Shown piece after piece: positions 23,799 through 30,194 of a stretch of DNA of 30,194 nucleotides (position 1 is the first letter of the stretch; the number at the start of each line of letters is the position of its first letter). The notes below the pieces were generated by a model. It searched no databases, had not been told where the DNA came from, and saw only the letters and a list, made by a program, of their open reading frames with translations. This DNA is from Rickettsiales bacterium (GTDB lineage Bacteria; Pseudomonadota; Alphaproteobacteria; TMED127), in contig PBCD01000026.1 of the NCBI GenBank assembly GCA_002717855.1, forward strand, positions 1-30,194, in the 5' to 3' direction. A program made the position numbers and the translations under genes.

Positions 23799-24541
23799 CT
23801 TATTTTTTCCATTAATTCTTCATTAATGTCAAAATTTGAAAAAATATTCTGAACATCATCTAATTCTTCAAGCTTTTCGATCAAATTTAGTAACTTTTCA
23901 GCATCATTTTCATTAATATCAATTAGTTCTTTAGCTTTCCATTCAAGACTAGACGATTTAGGAATGTCGTATTTTTTTTCAAAATTTTCTAGTATATCAT
24001 GAAACGTTTGAAGACTTGTTTCTATTTCATAAATTCCATCATTTTCGTTTAAATCTAAAACTGACAACGTAGATGAAAATTCAAATAAACTTTCGAATGA
24101 GTCAATGCTTTTTGGGTACATTATTACTCCAACTTTTTGAAATAGATGCTTGACCGAGCCAGAGTTGCCTAAATTTCCATTTGACTTGTTAAAAATTGTT
24201 CTTATTTCAGATGCACTTCTATTCTTGTTATCAGTATATACTTCAATTAGTATCGCTGCGCCACCAGGACCAAACCCCTCGTAAATAATCTCCTCAATTT
24301 GATTCTTTGACGAATTATCAGATTGTTTTTTTATAGCTTTGTCAATTGAATCTCTAGTCATATTTGCAGCTAAAGCATTATTAACCGCCGAACGCAATCT
24401 GGGGTTACTATTTGGGTCGGGCAAACCTAATTTAGCGGCAACAGTAATTTCTCTTATTAAACGTGAAAATAATTTAGCTCTTTTTTTATCTTGTGCACCT
24501 TTTCGATGCATAATATTTTTAAATTTGGAATGCCCTGCCAT
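23795..24541 (-). CDS. yebC: YebC/TACO1-family protein
   Basis: This 248-residue protein starts with the family signature AGHSKFKNIMHRKGAQDKKRAK and contains YEGFGPGGAAILIEVYTDN. The family was first viewed as DNA-binding transcription regulators, and more recent work links YebC proteins to relief of ribosome stalling at proline stretches, like EF-P (also in this window). Linkage with ruvC is common. It starts 2 bases after ymdB and overlaps ruvC by 4. Confidence 0.96.
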   Translation of the reverse strand: MAGHSKFKNIMHRKGAQDKKRAKLFSRLIREITVAAKLGLPDPNSNPRLRSAVNNALAANMTRDSIDKAIKKQSDNSSKNQIEEIIYEGFGPGGAAILIEVYTDNKNRSASEIRTIFNKSNGNLGNSGSVKHLFQKVGVIMYPKSIDSFESLFEFSSTLSVLDLNENDGIYEIETSLQTFHDILENFEKKYDIPKSSSLEWKAKELIDINENDAEKLLNLIEKLEELDDVQNIFSNFDINEELMEKIS

Positions 24542-24543
24542 GA

Positions 24544-25344
24544 TTACTTCCCTATCTTACCACCAAGTAGCAATTGTTCAAAATTGTCTACTTTAAAAGA
24601 ATTTTTGTTAATATTCATCAAAATACCGCAAAATGAAGCTTCTCCTTCTGCTGGTTGATGCCTTATTTTCAAATGTTTATTTCTAAATCTTTTTAGAGAT
24701 ATTAGTTTGTCCATACCAACTACAGAATCATAGTCTCCGCACATTCCTATATCTGTATGAAAAAACGTGCCCTTTTCCAATATTTGCATATCGGCGGTAG
24801 GTATATGTGTATGGGTACCAACCACGGCGGTAACTTTACCATCTAAAAAATGCCCAATTGCCATTTTTTCAGATGTTGCTTCTCCATGCACATCAACAAC
24901 TATTAGTATTTTATTTCCAAAACTTTTTATTTCTTCTAACAATTCTTCTAATACTCTAAATGGATCATCTAGTGCTTCCATAAACAATCTACACATAATA
25001 TTTATTACAGCTATCTTGATTCCACAGCTTGTTACAAAAATACCAAAACCTTTTCCTGGGGTATTAATTGGATAATTATGAGGTCTTAAAAGTCTTTCGT
25101 CTCTTTCAATATGAGAAATTATTTCTTTTTGATCCCATATATGATTACCACTTGTTATTACATCTACACCTAAATCATAAAAAAAATGACATATGTTTTT
25201 ATTTATTCCAAATCCTCCTGCAGCGTTTTCGCCATTTAAAATAATAAAATCTATTTCTTTATTTTTTTTTAATTTCGGAAGGAACTTTTCAACAGCGTCT
25301 CTACCTGATTTTCCTACTACGTCACCACAAACTAAAATCTTCAT
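24544..25344 (-). CDS. ymdB: YmdB-family metallophosphoesterase
   Basis: This 266-residue calcineurin-like phosphoesterase belongs to the family (TIGR00282) that includes Bacillus YmdB, a cyclic-nucleotide phosphodiesterase. The metal ligands can be read in order: Asp8 (CGDVVG), Glu39-Asn40 (NGENAAGG), Asn67-His68 (SGNHIWD), His153 (VDVHGEATSEK), and His178 and His180 (GTHTHIPTAD). Its physiological substrate in Alphaproteobacteria is not known to me. It overlaps fthC by one base (TAATG) and precedes yebC by 2. Confidence 0.93.
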   Translation of the reverse strand: MKILVCGDVVGKSGRDAVEKFLPKLKKNKEIDFIILNGENAAGGFGINKNICHFFYDLGVDVITSGNHIWDQKEIISHIERDERLLRPHNYPINTPGKGFGIFVTSCGIKIAVINIMCRLFMEALDDPFRVLEELLEEIKSFGNKILIVVDVHGEATSEKMAIGHFLDGKVTAVVGTHTHIPTADMQILEKGTFFHTDIGMCGDYDSVVGMDKLISLKRFRNKHLKIRHQPAEGEASFCGILMNINKNSFKVDNFEQLLLGGKIGK

Positions 25345-25898
25345 TATTGAATCAATCTTGTTGGAGTTAAAATTGCATTTAATTTTGCATCATGTTTTTC
25401 AGAAAAAAAAATATCAGTTTCTTGTTCATCAAAGGCAACACCAAGACTGAAAAAATCTTTTTTGTTTAATAATGAAATCGTTCTATCATAAAACCCACCA
25501 CCGTATCCAAGCCTATATTTTTGGGCATTAAAGGCTAAGAGTGGTACTATTAGAAAGTTAGGGTAAATAATAATTTTATTATCAGGAATATAAATTTTAT
25601 ATTTTCCTAAGATCAATTTTTGATCTTTTACCCAAAGTTTAAATACAAGTGGCTTATTTTTTTCAATCACCACAGGTAATGATATATCATTTCCATTGTT
25701 TTGAATTTTTTTTAAAGATGGTTTGATATTTACTTCAGATTTTGTTGGAAAATACGCACCCAGACATTTCTTTTTTGAATCCAAATAATCAAAAAGTTTT
25801 TGATTTATTAACTCTTCTTTTTTTTTCCTGTGAGCTATTAGTTCCCTCACTTTTGTATATCTTTTTCTTAATATTATTTTTTTTTCTAAATTACACAT
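25344..25898 (-). CDS. fthC: 5-formyltetrahydrofolate cyclo-ligase
   Basis: This enzyme uses ATP to recycle 5-formyl-THF to 5,10-methenyl-THF. The 184-residue protein (also called YgfA or Fau) has the N-terminal basic ATP-site segment LRKRYTKVR, YFPTKSEVNI, and the diagnostic GYGGGFYDR at 131-139 after PLLAFNAQKYRL. Pairing with zapA is ancient in Proteobacteria. The start codon overlaps the zapA stop by one base, leaving no space for the 6S RNA gene often found at this junction. Confidence 0.93.
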   Translation of the reverse strand: MCNLEKKIILRKRYTKVRELIAHRKKKEELINQKLFDYLDSKKKCLGAYFPTKSEVNIKPSLKKIQNNGNDISLPVVIEKNKPLVFKLWVKDQKLILGKYKIYIPDNKIIIYPNFLIVPLLAFNAQKYRLGYGGGFYDRTISLLNKKDFFSLGVAFDEQETDIFFSEKHDAKLNAILTPTRLIQ

Positions 25899-26173
25899 TA
25901 ATCTAAAAATTTCTCTAATTCATCAAGCAAAGATTCAATTTTTTTTGTTTTGTCTTGTTGGTCATTTAATTTGGATAGGGCCTCATTCGATTCACTTGCT
26001 AACAACAAAGATACCATCAGAAGTTTTTTTGATCTTGAAATATTAATTTCATCCTCAAAAATATTCATCTTATCATTAACAATATCCGCAGCTTTTTTCA
26101 ACTCCTCTTCTTCACCCTCTTCACATTCTAGAGAATATTTCTCATTATCAATTATTATTTTAATTTCAGGCAT
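25898..26173 (-). CDS. zapA: Cell division protein ZapA
   Basis: ZapA cross-links FtsZ filaments at the Z-ring. The 91 residues have the short N-terminal beta region (IKIIIDNEKYSLECEEGEEEELKKAADIVND) followed by a long C-terminal coiled coil (KLLMVSLLLASESNEALSKLNDQQDKTKK...), the family's usual build. It is flanked by fthC, as in many Proteobacteria, and directly preceded by a small coiled-coil gene whose stop abuts the zapA ATG. Confidence 0.88.
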   Translation of the reverse strand: MPEIKIIIDNEKYSLECEEGEEEELKKAADIVNDKMNIFEDEINISRSKKLLMVSLLLASESNEALSKLNDQQDKTKKIESLLDELEKFLD

Positions 26174-26341
26174 CTATTTTCTTTCCAATCTTGTAATAAC
26201 TCTCTCCAACAATTCATTGATTTCAATTAATATTTCCTTAGGTATTTGATTATTTTTAGAGTTATTACTTGAAGAAGATTCTTTTTTTTTAGCTTTAGCT
26301 AAAATATTGTCTAACTTTAAAATTATTTTATCGAGTGACAT
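26174..26341 (-). CDS. Small coiled-coil protein, ZauP-like partner of ZapA
   Basis: ATG at 26339-26341 to TAG at 26174-26176 encodes 55 residues: MSLDKIILKLDNILAKAKKK, a Ser/Asn-rich hinge, then IPKEILIEINELLERVITRL. Both halves have heptad-like hydrophobic spacing. The stop codon directly abuts the zapA ATG. In Caulobacter a coiled-coil protein, ZauP, is encoded in one operon with zapA and interacts with it, and similar small proteins (possibly DUF4164, from memory) precede zapA in other Alphaproteobacteria. Position and coiled-coil character support the same role here, though the protein is very short and sequence similarity was not tested. It would be the first gene of the twenty-gene run. 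Confidence 0.6.
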   Translation of the reverse strand: MSLDKIILKLDNILAKAKKKESSSSNNSKNNQIPKEILIEINELLERVITRLERK

Positions 26342-26448
26342 TTATTCATCATTGTTCTAAGTTTGTTATAAATATTTTACACAAAGTCTTTACAAAAATC
26401 TAATTTCTATTAAATCAATAATTATTATATTTAAAAGTAAGAAAAAAA
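26342..26448. promoter_or_regulatory. Divergent promoter region between the zapA run and gapA
   Basis: These 107 bases separate two divergent operons and must hold both promoters. On the minus strand, TATAAC (complement of 26365-26370) is a five-of-six -10 box, with TTGTAA (complement of 26390-26395) 19 bases upstream. On the plus strand, TTTACA at 26389-26394 is a possible -35 box for gapA, but no convincing -10 lies at normal spacing; TATATT at 26426-26431 is the best -10 by position. I see no clear operator palindrome. Confidence 0.35.
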
Positions 26449-27456
26449 ATGAAAATAGCTATTAATGGATTTGGACGAATAGGAAGATTAACTTTAAGAG
26501 CTTTTTTAGAAAAGAAACCAAAAAATTTAGAAATTGTTGCTATAAATGACCTAGCTGATATAGATTCTAATGTCCATTTATTTAAATACGATTCAGTTCA
26601 TGGAATGTTTGAAGACGATATAAACATATCAAAATCTTCAATAAAAATAAACAATTCTACTATTCAATTTTTTTCTCATCGAGATCCTTTAAATTTACCT
26701 TGGCGAGATTTAGGAATTGATCTTGTAATCGAGTCCACTGGGTTATTTACAAATAGAGAATCTGCCTCAAAACATATTGAAGCTGGAGCAAAAAAAGTTT
26801 TAATTTCAGCTCCCGGTAAGGACGTTGATTTAACTGTTGTTTGTGGAGTAAATGACAGGATGTTAAAATCAAGTCACAGTATCGTCTCCAATGGTTCCTG
26901 TACAACCAATTGCTTAGCCCCAATAGCCTGTATCCTAGACTCAAAATTAAAAATTAAATCTGGTTATATGACTACCATACACGCTGTGACTGGAGATCAA
27001 AAGACTATAGACACTTTTCATAAAGATTTAAGAAGAGCTAGAAATTCACTTATGTCAATGATACCAACTTCAACTGGCGCTGCCACAGCGGTAGGAGAAG
27101 TTTTACCTAATCTAAAAGGCAAACTTGATGGTAGTGCTATCAGAGTTCCAACTACTAATGTATCATTAATAGATTTTTGTTTTGAAACTGAACTTTTTAC
27201 AAATGAGGATGCTATCAATAACTTGATAGTAGAAGCTAGTAAACAAGAGCTTAAAAATATTTTATCTTATGTAGAAATACCTTTGGTCTCTTCCGACTTT
27301 AATCATAATCCACATAGTTCTATTGTAGATTTAGATGGGACAAAAGTGTTAAACAGTAATTTTTGCAGAATTTTAGCATGGTATGATAATGAGTGGGGAT
27401 TTTCAAATAGATTAATTGATGTCTCAGAAAAAATGTTAAATGAGAAAACTTTATGA
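26449..27456 (+). CDS. gapA: Glyceraldehyde-3-phosphate dehydrogenase (type I)
   Basis: GapA oxidises glyceraldehyde-3-phosphate to 1,3-bisphosphoglycerate or runs the reverse in gluconeogenesis. The 335 residues show the Rossmann start INGFGRIGR, Asp34 (INDLAD) favouring NAD, catalytic Cys151 in SNGSCTTNC (usually SNASCTTN), His178 in TIHAVTGDQ, and the C-terminal WYDNEWGFSNR. It heads a plus-strand run; the next gene overlaps its 3' end by 17 bases. In many Alphaproteobacteria tkt lies upstream and pgk downstream; here neither is present. Confidence 0.97.
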   Translation: MKIAINGFGRIGRLTLRAFLEKKPKNLEIVAINDLADIDSNVHLFKYDSVHGMFEDDINISKSSIKINNSTIQFFSHRDPLNLPWRDLGIDLVIESTGLFTNRESASKHIEAGAKKVLISAPGKDVDLTVVCGVNDRMLKSSHSIVSNGSCTTNCLAPIACILDSKLKIKSGYMTTIHAVTGDQKTIDTFHKDLRRARNSLMSMIPTSTGAATAVGEVLPNLKGKLDGSAIRVPTTNVSLIDFCFETELFTNEDAINNLIVEASKQELKNILSYVEIPLVSSDFNHNPHSSIVDLDGTKVLNSNFCRILAWYDNEWGFSNRLIDVSEKMLNEKTL

Positions 27457-27889
27457 AAACCCAACATTTAAATTCTATAGCTTTGAGCAAGCAAAACTGT
27501 TAATAGAATGCATTAAAAAAATAGAAACAAAAGTTAATATTATTTATGCCTTTTCTAGCTCTCGATGGCAAGGTCCATTATATACATATCATCTTTTTAA
27601 AATATTAAAGAATAGTAAAATCTGTTGTATAGCTGAGTGTAATTCAAATGCTGGAGTGATTTTATCTTTTTTTAGAGCTGGTGTTAAAAAAATTGCATTA
27701 GAAATTTGTGATAAAAAGATTAAAAGTAAAGTAAATGATATTGCATTAGAATATGATTGTAAAATTTTTGAAATTTCTAAATTTAATTCTGTATTTGAAA
27801 TTTGTGAAGAGATTTATTATACAGACATGAACTTGAAAAAAATTAAAGAAGATTTGAAAAGATATTTAAAAAGGTTTTGTAATCAATGA
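27440..27889 (+). CDS. Conserved-looking protein of unknown function between gapA and thiE
   Basis: The 149-residue protein is not one I can name. It has alternating strands and helices (VNIIYAFSSSRW, LYTYHLFKILKN, KICCIAECNSNAGVILSFFRAGVKKIALEIC) like part of an alpha/beta barrel or Rossmann-type fold. A core resembling AECNSNAGVILSFFRAG reminds me of uncharacterised proteins encoded directly upstream of thiE in other Alphaproteobacteria, in which the corresponding segment reads roughly DCGDAPGLALAALRAG; this is from memory. There is no signal peptide or membrane helix, but several cysteines. It overlaps gapA by 17 bases and thiE by 4 (ATGA), so it is surely co-translated with them. A role tied to thiamine or sugar phosphates is only a guess from position. 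Confidence 0.55.
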   Translation: MRKLYENPTFKFYSFEQAKLLIECIKKIETKVNIIYAFSSSRWQGPLYTYHLFKILKNSKICCIAECNSNAGVILSFFRAGVKKIALEICDKKIKSKVNDIALEYDCKIFEISKFNSVFEICEEIYYTDMNLKKIKEDLKRYLKRFCNQ

Positions 27890-28515
27890 ACTTTTATTTA
27901 ATCTCTCCTTCACAAAACAACATTAATTTCAATCTTAAAAATTTTGAAAAAATATCTAGTATTATTAATGTAAAATATCTTCAATTAAGACCTAAATTTG
28001 ATGAAAAAAAATTTGAAGAACAATTCTTAATTGAAAAATATAATGAATTTAATAATTTTTGTAAGCATAAAAAAATAAAACTTATAATTAATGATAATTT
28101 AAAAATGGCAAAAAAATTAAATGCAGACGGAGTACATTTGGGACAAAATGATTGTAAATGTCGAGATGCTAGAAAGTTTTTAGGACAGAGTTTTGAAATT
28201 GGAATTAGTTGCAATGATTCAATTTTTTTTGCTAAAGAAGCTCAAAAAAATGGAGCTGATTATATTGCATTCGGACCGGCATTTAGATCAGTTTCAAAAG
28301 TCACCCCAAAAAAAAATATTGATCTAAATGATTTAAAAAAAAAAACTAAATCATTAAGTACACCGTATTTTATTATTGGAGGTGTTAACCACGGAAACAT
28401 TAAAAAGTTAATAAGTCTAAAAATTAAAAATGTTGCTTTAATTAACAGTATTTGGAATTTTGTGGAGGGACCGGTAAAATCTGCTGAACTATATAAAAAA
28501 ACATTAGGTCTTTGA
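27886..28515 (+). CDS. thiE: Thiamine-phosphate synthase ThiE
   Basis: ThiE couples HMP-diphosphate with the thiazole phosphate to form thiamine phosphate. The 209-residue TIM-barrel protein has YLQLRPK (usually QLRxK), the diphosphate/metal-binding block IINDNLKMAKKLNADGVHLGQND, IGISCND, FGPAFRSVSK, and the late IIGGVNHGNIKKLI. All the family landmarks are there, though diverged. ThiE receives the products of ThiC and ThiD, both encoded elsewhere in this window. It overlaps the upstream unknown gene by 4 bases and precedes efp by 13. Confidence 0.9.
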   Translation: MNFYLISPSQNNINFNLKNFEKISSIINVKYLQLRPKFDEKKFEEQFLIEKYNEFNNFCKHKKIKLIINDNLKMAKKLNADGVHLGQNDCKCRDARKFLGQSFEIGISCNDSIFFAKEAQKNGADYIAFGPAFRSVSKVTPKKNIDLNDLKKKTKSLSTPYFIIGGVNHGNIKKLISLKIKNVALINSIWNFVEGPVKSAELYKKTLGL

Positions 28516-28528
28516 GAAAGAAATATTT

Positions 28529-29095
28529 ATGAAGATTAACGCAAATTTGCTTAGAAATGGAAATATCATTAGATATCAAAATAAAATTTTACAAATTTTA
28601 AATACAAATACAATAAAACCAGGAAAAGGAGGTGCCTTTGTACAATTAGAAATGAGAGATTTAGAAAATGGTACCAAATTTAATGAAAGACTAAGGACGT
28701 CAGAAAACGTTGAAAAACTTGTAACAGAAGAAGTAAATAGCACTTTTTTATTTTTAAAAGATAACATGATTACCCTAATGAATAATGAGACATATGAACA
28801 GTTTGAAGTTCCTTTGTCCTTAGCATCAGATAAAACAAAACTTCTCGAAGATGGAATTCAACTTGTTTCAGAAATTGTTGACGGTGAAATAATTAATATT
28901 AGATTTCCAAAAAATATTTTGGTAACTATAGAATATGCTGATGCAGTTGTTAAAGGACAAACGGCTTCAACATCTTATAAAAATGCTGAAACTTCGAATG
29001 GTATTAAATTGCTAGTTCCTCCTCACATAAAACAAGGTGATAAAGTTATTATTAGTTCTGAAAATTTTGAATACGTTGAGAAGGCAAAAAAATAA
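28529..29095 (+). CDS. efp: Translation elongation factor P
   Basis: EF-P enters the ribosomal E site to relieve stalling on polyproline. The 188 residues form the usual three beta-barrel domains. The loop at the tip of domain I reads KPGKGGAF, with Lys33 equivalent to the modified Lys34 of E. coli, so a lysyl-type modification is possible. The C-terminal block (YADAVVKGQTASTSYKNAETSNGIKLLVPPHIKQGDKV) is strongly conserved. It is followed 3 bases later by the suhB homologue, a common alphaproteobacterial pair. Confidence 0.97.
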   Translation: MKINANLLRNGNIIRYQNKILQILNTNTIKPGKGGAFVQLEMRDLENGTKFNERLRTSENVEKLVTEEVNSTFLFLKDNMITLMNNETYEQFEVPLSLASDKTKLLEDGIQLVSEIVDGEIINIRFPKNILVTIEYADAVVKGQTASTSYKNAETSNGIKLLVPPHIKQGDKVIISSENFEYVEKAKK

Positions 29096-29098
29096 CTG

Positions 29099-29851
29099 AT
29101 GGTATATATTTCTCCAATTTTAAATATCCTATCTCGTATTGTTAGAGATAGTGGCAAAAAGTTGATTAGAGATTTTAATGAGATTGAAAAGCTCCAATCT
29201 TCTATAAAAGGCACCTCGAAATTTGTTGAATTAGCTCTTGACAGACACAAAAGACTCCTACTTGAAACGCTTAAAGAAATTAAGTTGGATTATGAAATTT
29301 TTTTTGAAAAAAATGAAGCATTTGAAAAAAATAGTGCATTATTAGTAATCCCCATAGATGGGAAAACAAATTTCTCTCATGGATTACCTCATTTTTGTAC
29401 AACACTATGCGTCATTGAAAATAGAACATTAAAAACATGCTTATCTTATGATCCAATCAAAGATGAGATGTTTTATTCCTCTGAGGGCAAAGGTGCATAT
29501 CTAAATGATTCTAGAATAAGAGTATCATCAAGAAAAAATACTGAAAAACTTATTTTATCTACAAATTTAAAAAAATTTAAGCAATTTAATTCGATTGAAA
29601 TTGACTTTATAAAATCCTCATCATATTTGCGCCAATCCGGGTGTGCTAGTTTGGATGTATGTTATTTAGCATGTGGTAGAAGTGAAATATTAATATTTGA
29701 TAATACTCAAAATTTAAATTTACTTTCAATGAAACTAATTATAAAGGAATCAGGAGGCTTGATTTTTGATTGTTCAGATAAATATGATGGATTTATTGCA
29801 ACAAATAATCATTGTAAAAATTTTGTGGAAGAAATCGTAAATAAAATATGA
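29099..29851 (+). CDS. SuhB/inositol-monophosphatase homologue, apparently catalytically inactive
   Basis: The 250 residues align along their whole length with alphaproteobacterial SuhB: DSGKKLIRDFNEIEKLQ at the start, GLPHFCTTLCVIEN, GKGAYLNDSRIRVS, GCASLDVCYLACGRSE, and IIKESGG near the end. But the active-site motifs are broken. The metal motif DPIDGT reads Ile84-Pro-Ile-Asp87-Gly-Lys89, losing the first aspartate and the threonine. The paired glutamates of the GEES region read Glu70-Lys71. The late WD motif reads Leu206-Asn207, and the FVTxxD segment reads FVELAL. The reading frame is otherwise intact, so this is no ordinary pseudogene. It may survive as a binding protein; E. coli SuhB has an RNA-polymerase/NusA-linked role that does not need its phosphatase activity. 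Co-transcription with efp fits a role in gene expression. Confidence 0.85.
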   Translation: MVYISPILNILSRIVRDSGKKLIRDFNEIEKLQSSIKGTSKFVELALDRHKRLLLETLKEIKLDYEIFFEKNEAFEKNSALLVIPIDGKTNFSHGLPHFCTTLCVIENRTLKTCLSYDPIKDEMFYSSEGKGAYLNDSRIRVSSRKNTEKLILSTNLKKFKQFNSIEIDFIKSSSYLRQSGCASLDVCYLACGRSEILIFDNTQNLNLLSMKLIIKESGGLIFDCSDKYDGFIATNNHCKNFVEEIVNKI

Positions 29852-29869
29852 AAAAGCAAAAAAGTTCTG

Positions 29870-29875
29870 TATAAT
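29870..29875 (+). promoter_or_regulatory. Perfect -10 box just before the last gene
   Basis: TATAAT at 29870-29875 lies in the 30-base gap after the suhB homologue. The next ATG begins at 29882, six bases after the box, where transcription would start. No good -35 box lies 16-18 bases upstream, which weakens the call; read-through from efp is the alternative. Confidence 0.4.
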
Positions 29876-29881
29876 CATATT

Positions 29882-30194
29882 ATGAGTGCAAAGATAAAAT
29901 TTATATTATTTTTGTTTTTATCTATCCCCTTATTTTTTGCTTCAAAAATAAGTTCACAGGAAAGCAATGATGATGATCTTTCAAAGAAAAAATTAAAGAT
30001 TGATATTCCTCTTTCTTCTGAAAGAATTTTAATGCCATTAATTGATGAAGATACTGACAAAAAACAAATAATTTTAATACCTCCAAAAGAAATTTTAAAT
30101 AAGCAAGCAGAAGAAGAAAAAGAACGTAAGCGACTAGAAGCTATTAAACAAGCAGAAGAAGAAAAAGAACGTAAACGACTAGAAGCTATTAAAC
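29882..30194 (+). CDS. Secreted or periplasmic protein with charged 15-residue tandem repeats (3' truncated by window)
   Basis: The ATG at 29882 opens a frame running off the right edge, 104 residues visible. Residues 3-25 (basic start, then FILFLFLSIPLFFA) form a signal peptide with likely cleavage near SSQ|ES. An acidic patch (SNDDD), a linker (IPLSSERILMPLIDEDTDKKQIILIPPKEILN), and then repeats of KQAEEEKERKRLEAI from residue 74 follow. The repeats should form a long charged helix. It may be the N-terminal part of an envelope or surface protein whose main domain lies beyond the window; I cannot assign a function. Confidence 0.65.
   Translation, partial: MSAKIKFILFLFLSIPLFFASKISSQESNDDDLSKKKLKIDIPLSSERILMPLIDEDTDKKQIILIPPKEILNKQAEEEKERKRLEAIKQAEEEKERKRLEAIK
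30101..30194 (+). repeat. Tandem 45-base repeat inside the last gene
   Basis: Two full copies (30101-30145 and 30146-30190) and the first 4 bases of a third are visible. Each copy encodes KQAEEEKERKRLEAI. The two full copies differ only at two synonymous AAG/AAA lysine positions, pointing to recent expansion. Total copy number is cut off by the window edge. Confidence 0.95.

Noticed and set aside
25890..25905. 6S RNA at the zapA-fthC junction
   Set aside because: The two genes overlap by one base, so no RNA gene fits.
29023..29250. Minus-strand frame across the efp-suhB junction
   Set aside because: It overlaps two supported genes, has no features of its own, and the plus-strand genes explain the region.
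29099..29851. Frameshifted pseudogene as explanation for the broken SuhB motifs
   Set aside because: The frame is continuous and the regions flanking each altered motif still align in frame, so point changes rather than a frameshift explain the loss.

Overview
This window looks like a stretch of core chromosome from a very AT-rich, streamlined alphaproteobacterium. The lineage call rests on three things. The gene order yebC-ruvCAB-ybgC-tolQRAB-pal-cpoB-tilS-ftsH-folP-glmM, the purA/rpoH pairing with hisZ and serC, and efp-suhB are all arrangements I know from Alphaproteobacteria. The SerC is of the alphaproteobacterial type, and FolP carries the N-terminal extension seen in that class. Genes abut or overlap by 1-17 bases almost everywhere, and no stretch of 300 bases lacks a gene. 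Base composition is visibly very low in GC (not computed), with runs of 10-12 identical bases inside genes. This suits a small-genome marine or host-restricted lineage, but the genus cannot be fixed from this window. I see no tRNA, rRNA, insertion sequence, prophage, CRISPR array or defence cassette.

Layout. (1) 3-909: the tail of a PAS/LOV-type sensor on the plus strand, convergent with two small minus-strand genes (a HExxH protein and a one-helix membrane protein). (2) 909-2864: rluD and rpoH on the plus strand. (3) 2854-8218: a tight minus-strand run of an SLC13-type transporter, serC, hisZ and purA, meeting rpoH tail to tail. (4) 8298-10088: thiC alone on the plus strand. (5) 10085-26341: twenty consecutive minus-strand genes, read from a small coiled-coil gene and zapA through fthC, ymdB, yebC, ruvCAB, ybgC, tolQRAB, pal, cpoB, tilS, ftsH, folP and glmM to thiD. 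Only two gaps in this run exceed 20 bases, before pal and before ftsH, and both contain plausible promoters. (6) 26449-30194: a plus-strand run of gapA, an unrecognised gene, thiE, efp, a degenerate suhB homologue, and the start of a secreted repeat protein cut by the window edge.

How the genes work together. ThiC, ThiD and ThiE make and couple the pyrimidine half of thiamine, so this organism appears able to make HMP, but no TPP riboswitch precedes thiC. TolQRAB-Pal-CpoB with YbgC form the envelope constriction system, and ZapA plus the small coiled-coil protein act at the Z-ring. RuvABC resolves Holliday junctions. FtsH and RpoH are the classic heat-shock protease/sigma pair. FolP and FthC are folate enzymes, GlmM feeds peptidoglycan synthesis, and SerC and HisZ serve amino-acid synthesis.

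Most noteworthy: the SuhB homologue after efp has lost several metal-binding residues and looks like a pseudoenzyme. Three genes (rpoH, thiC and the last gene) have a -10 box so close to the start codon that their mRNAs are probably leaderless. A 55-residue ZauP-like gene sits directly upstream of zapA. The zapA-fthC junction has no room for the 6S RNA often found there. I did not find a clearly new multi-gene system.
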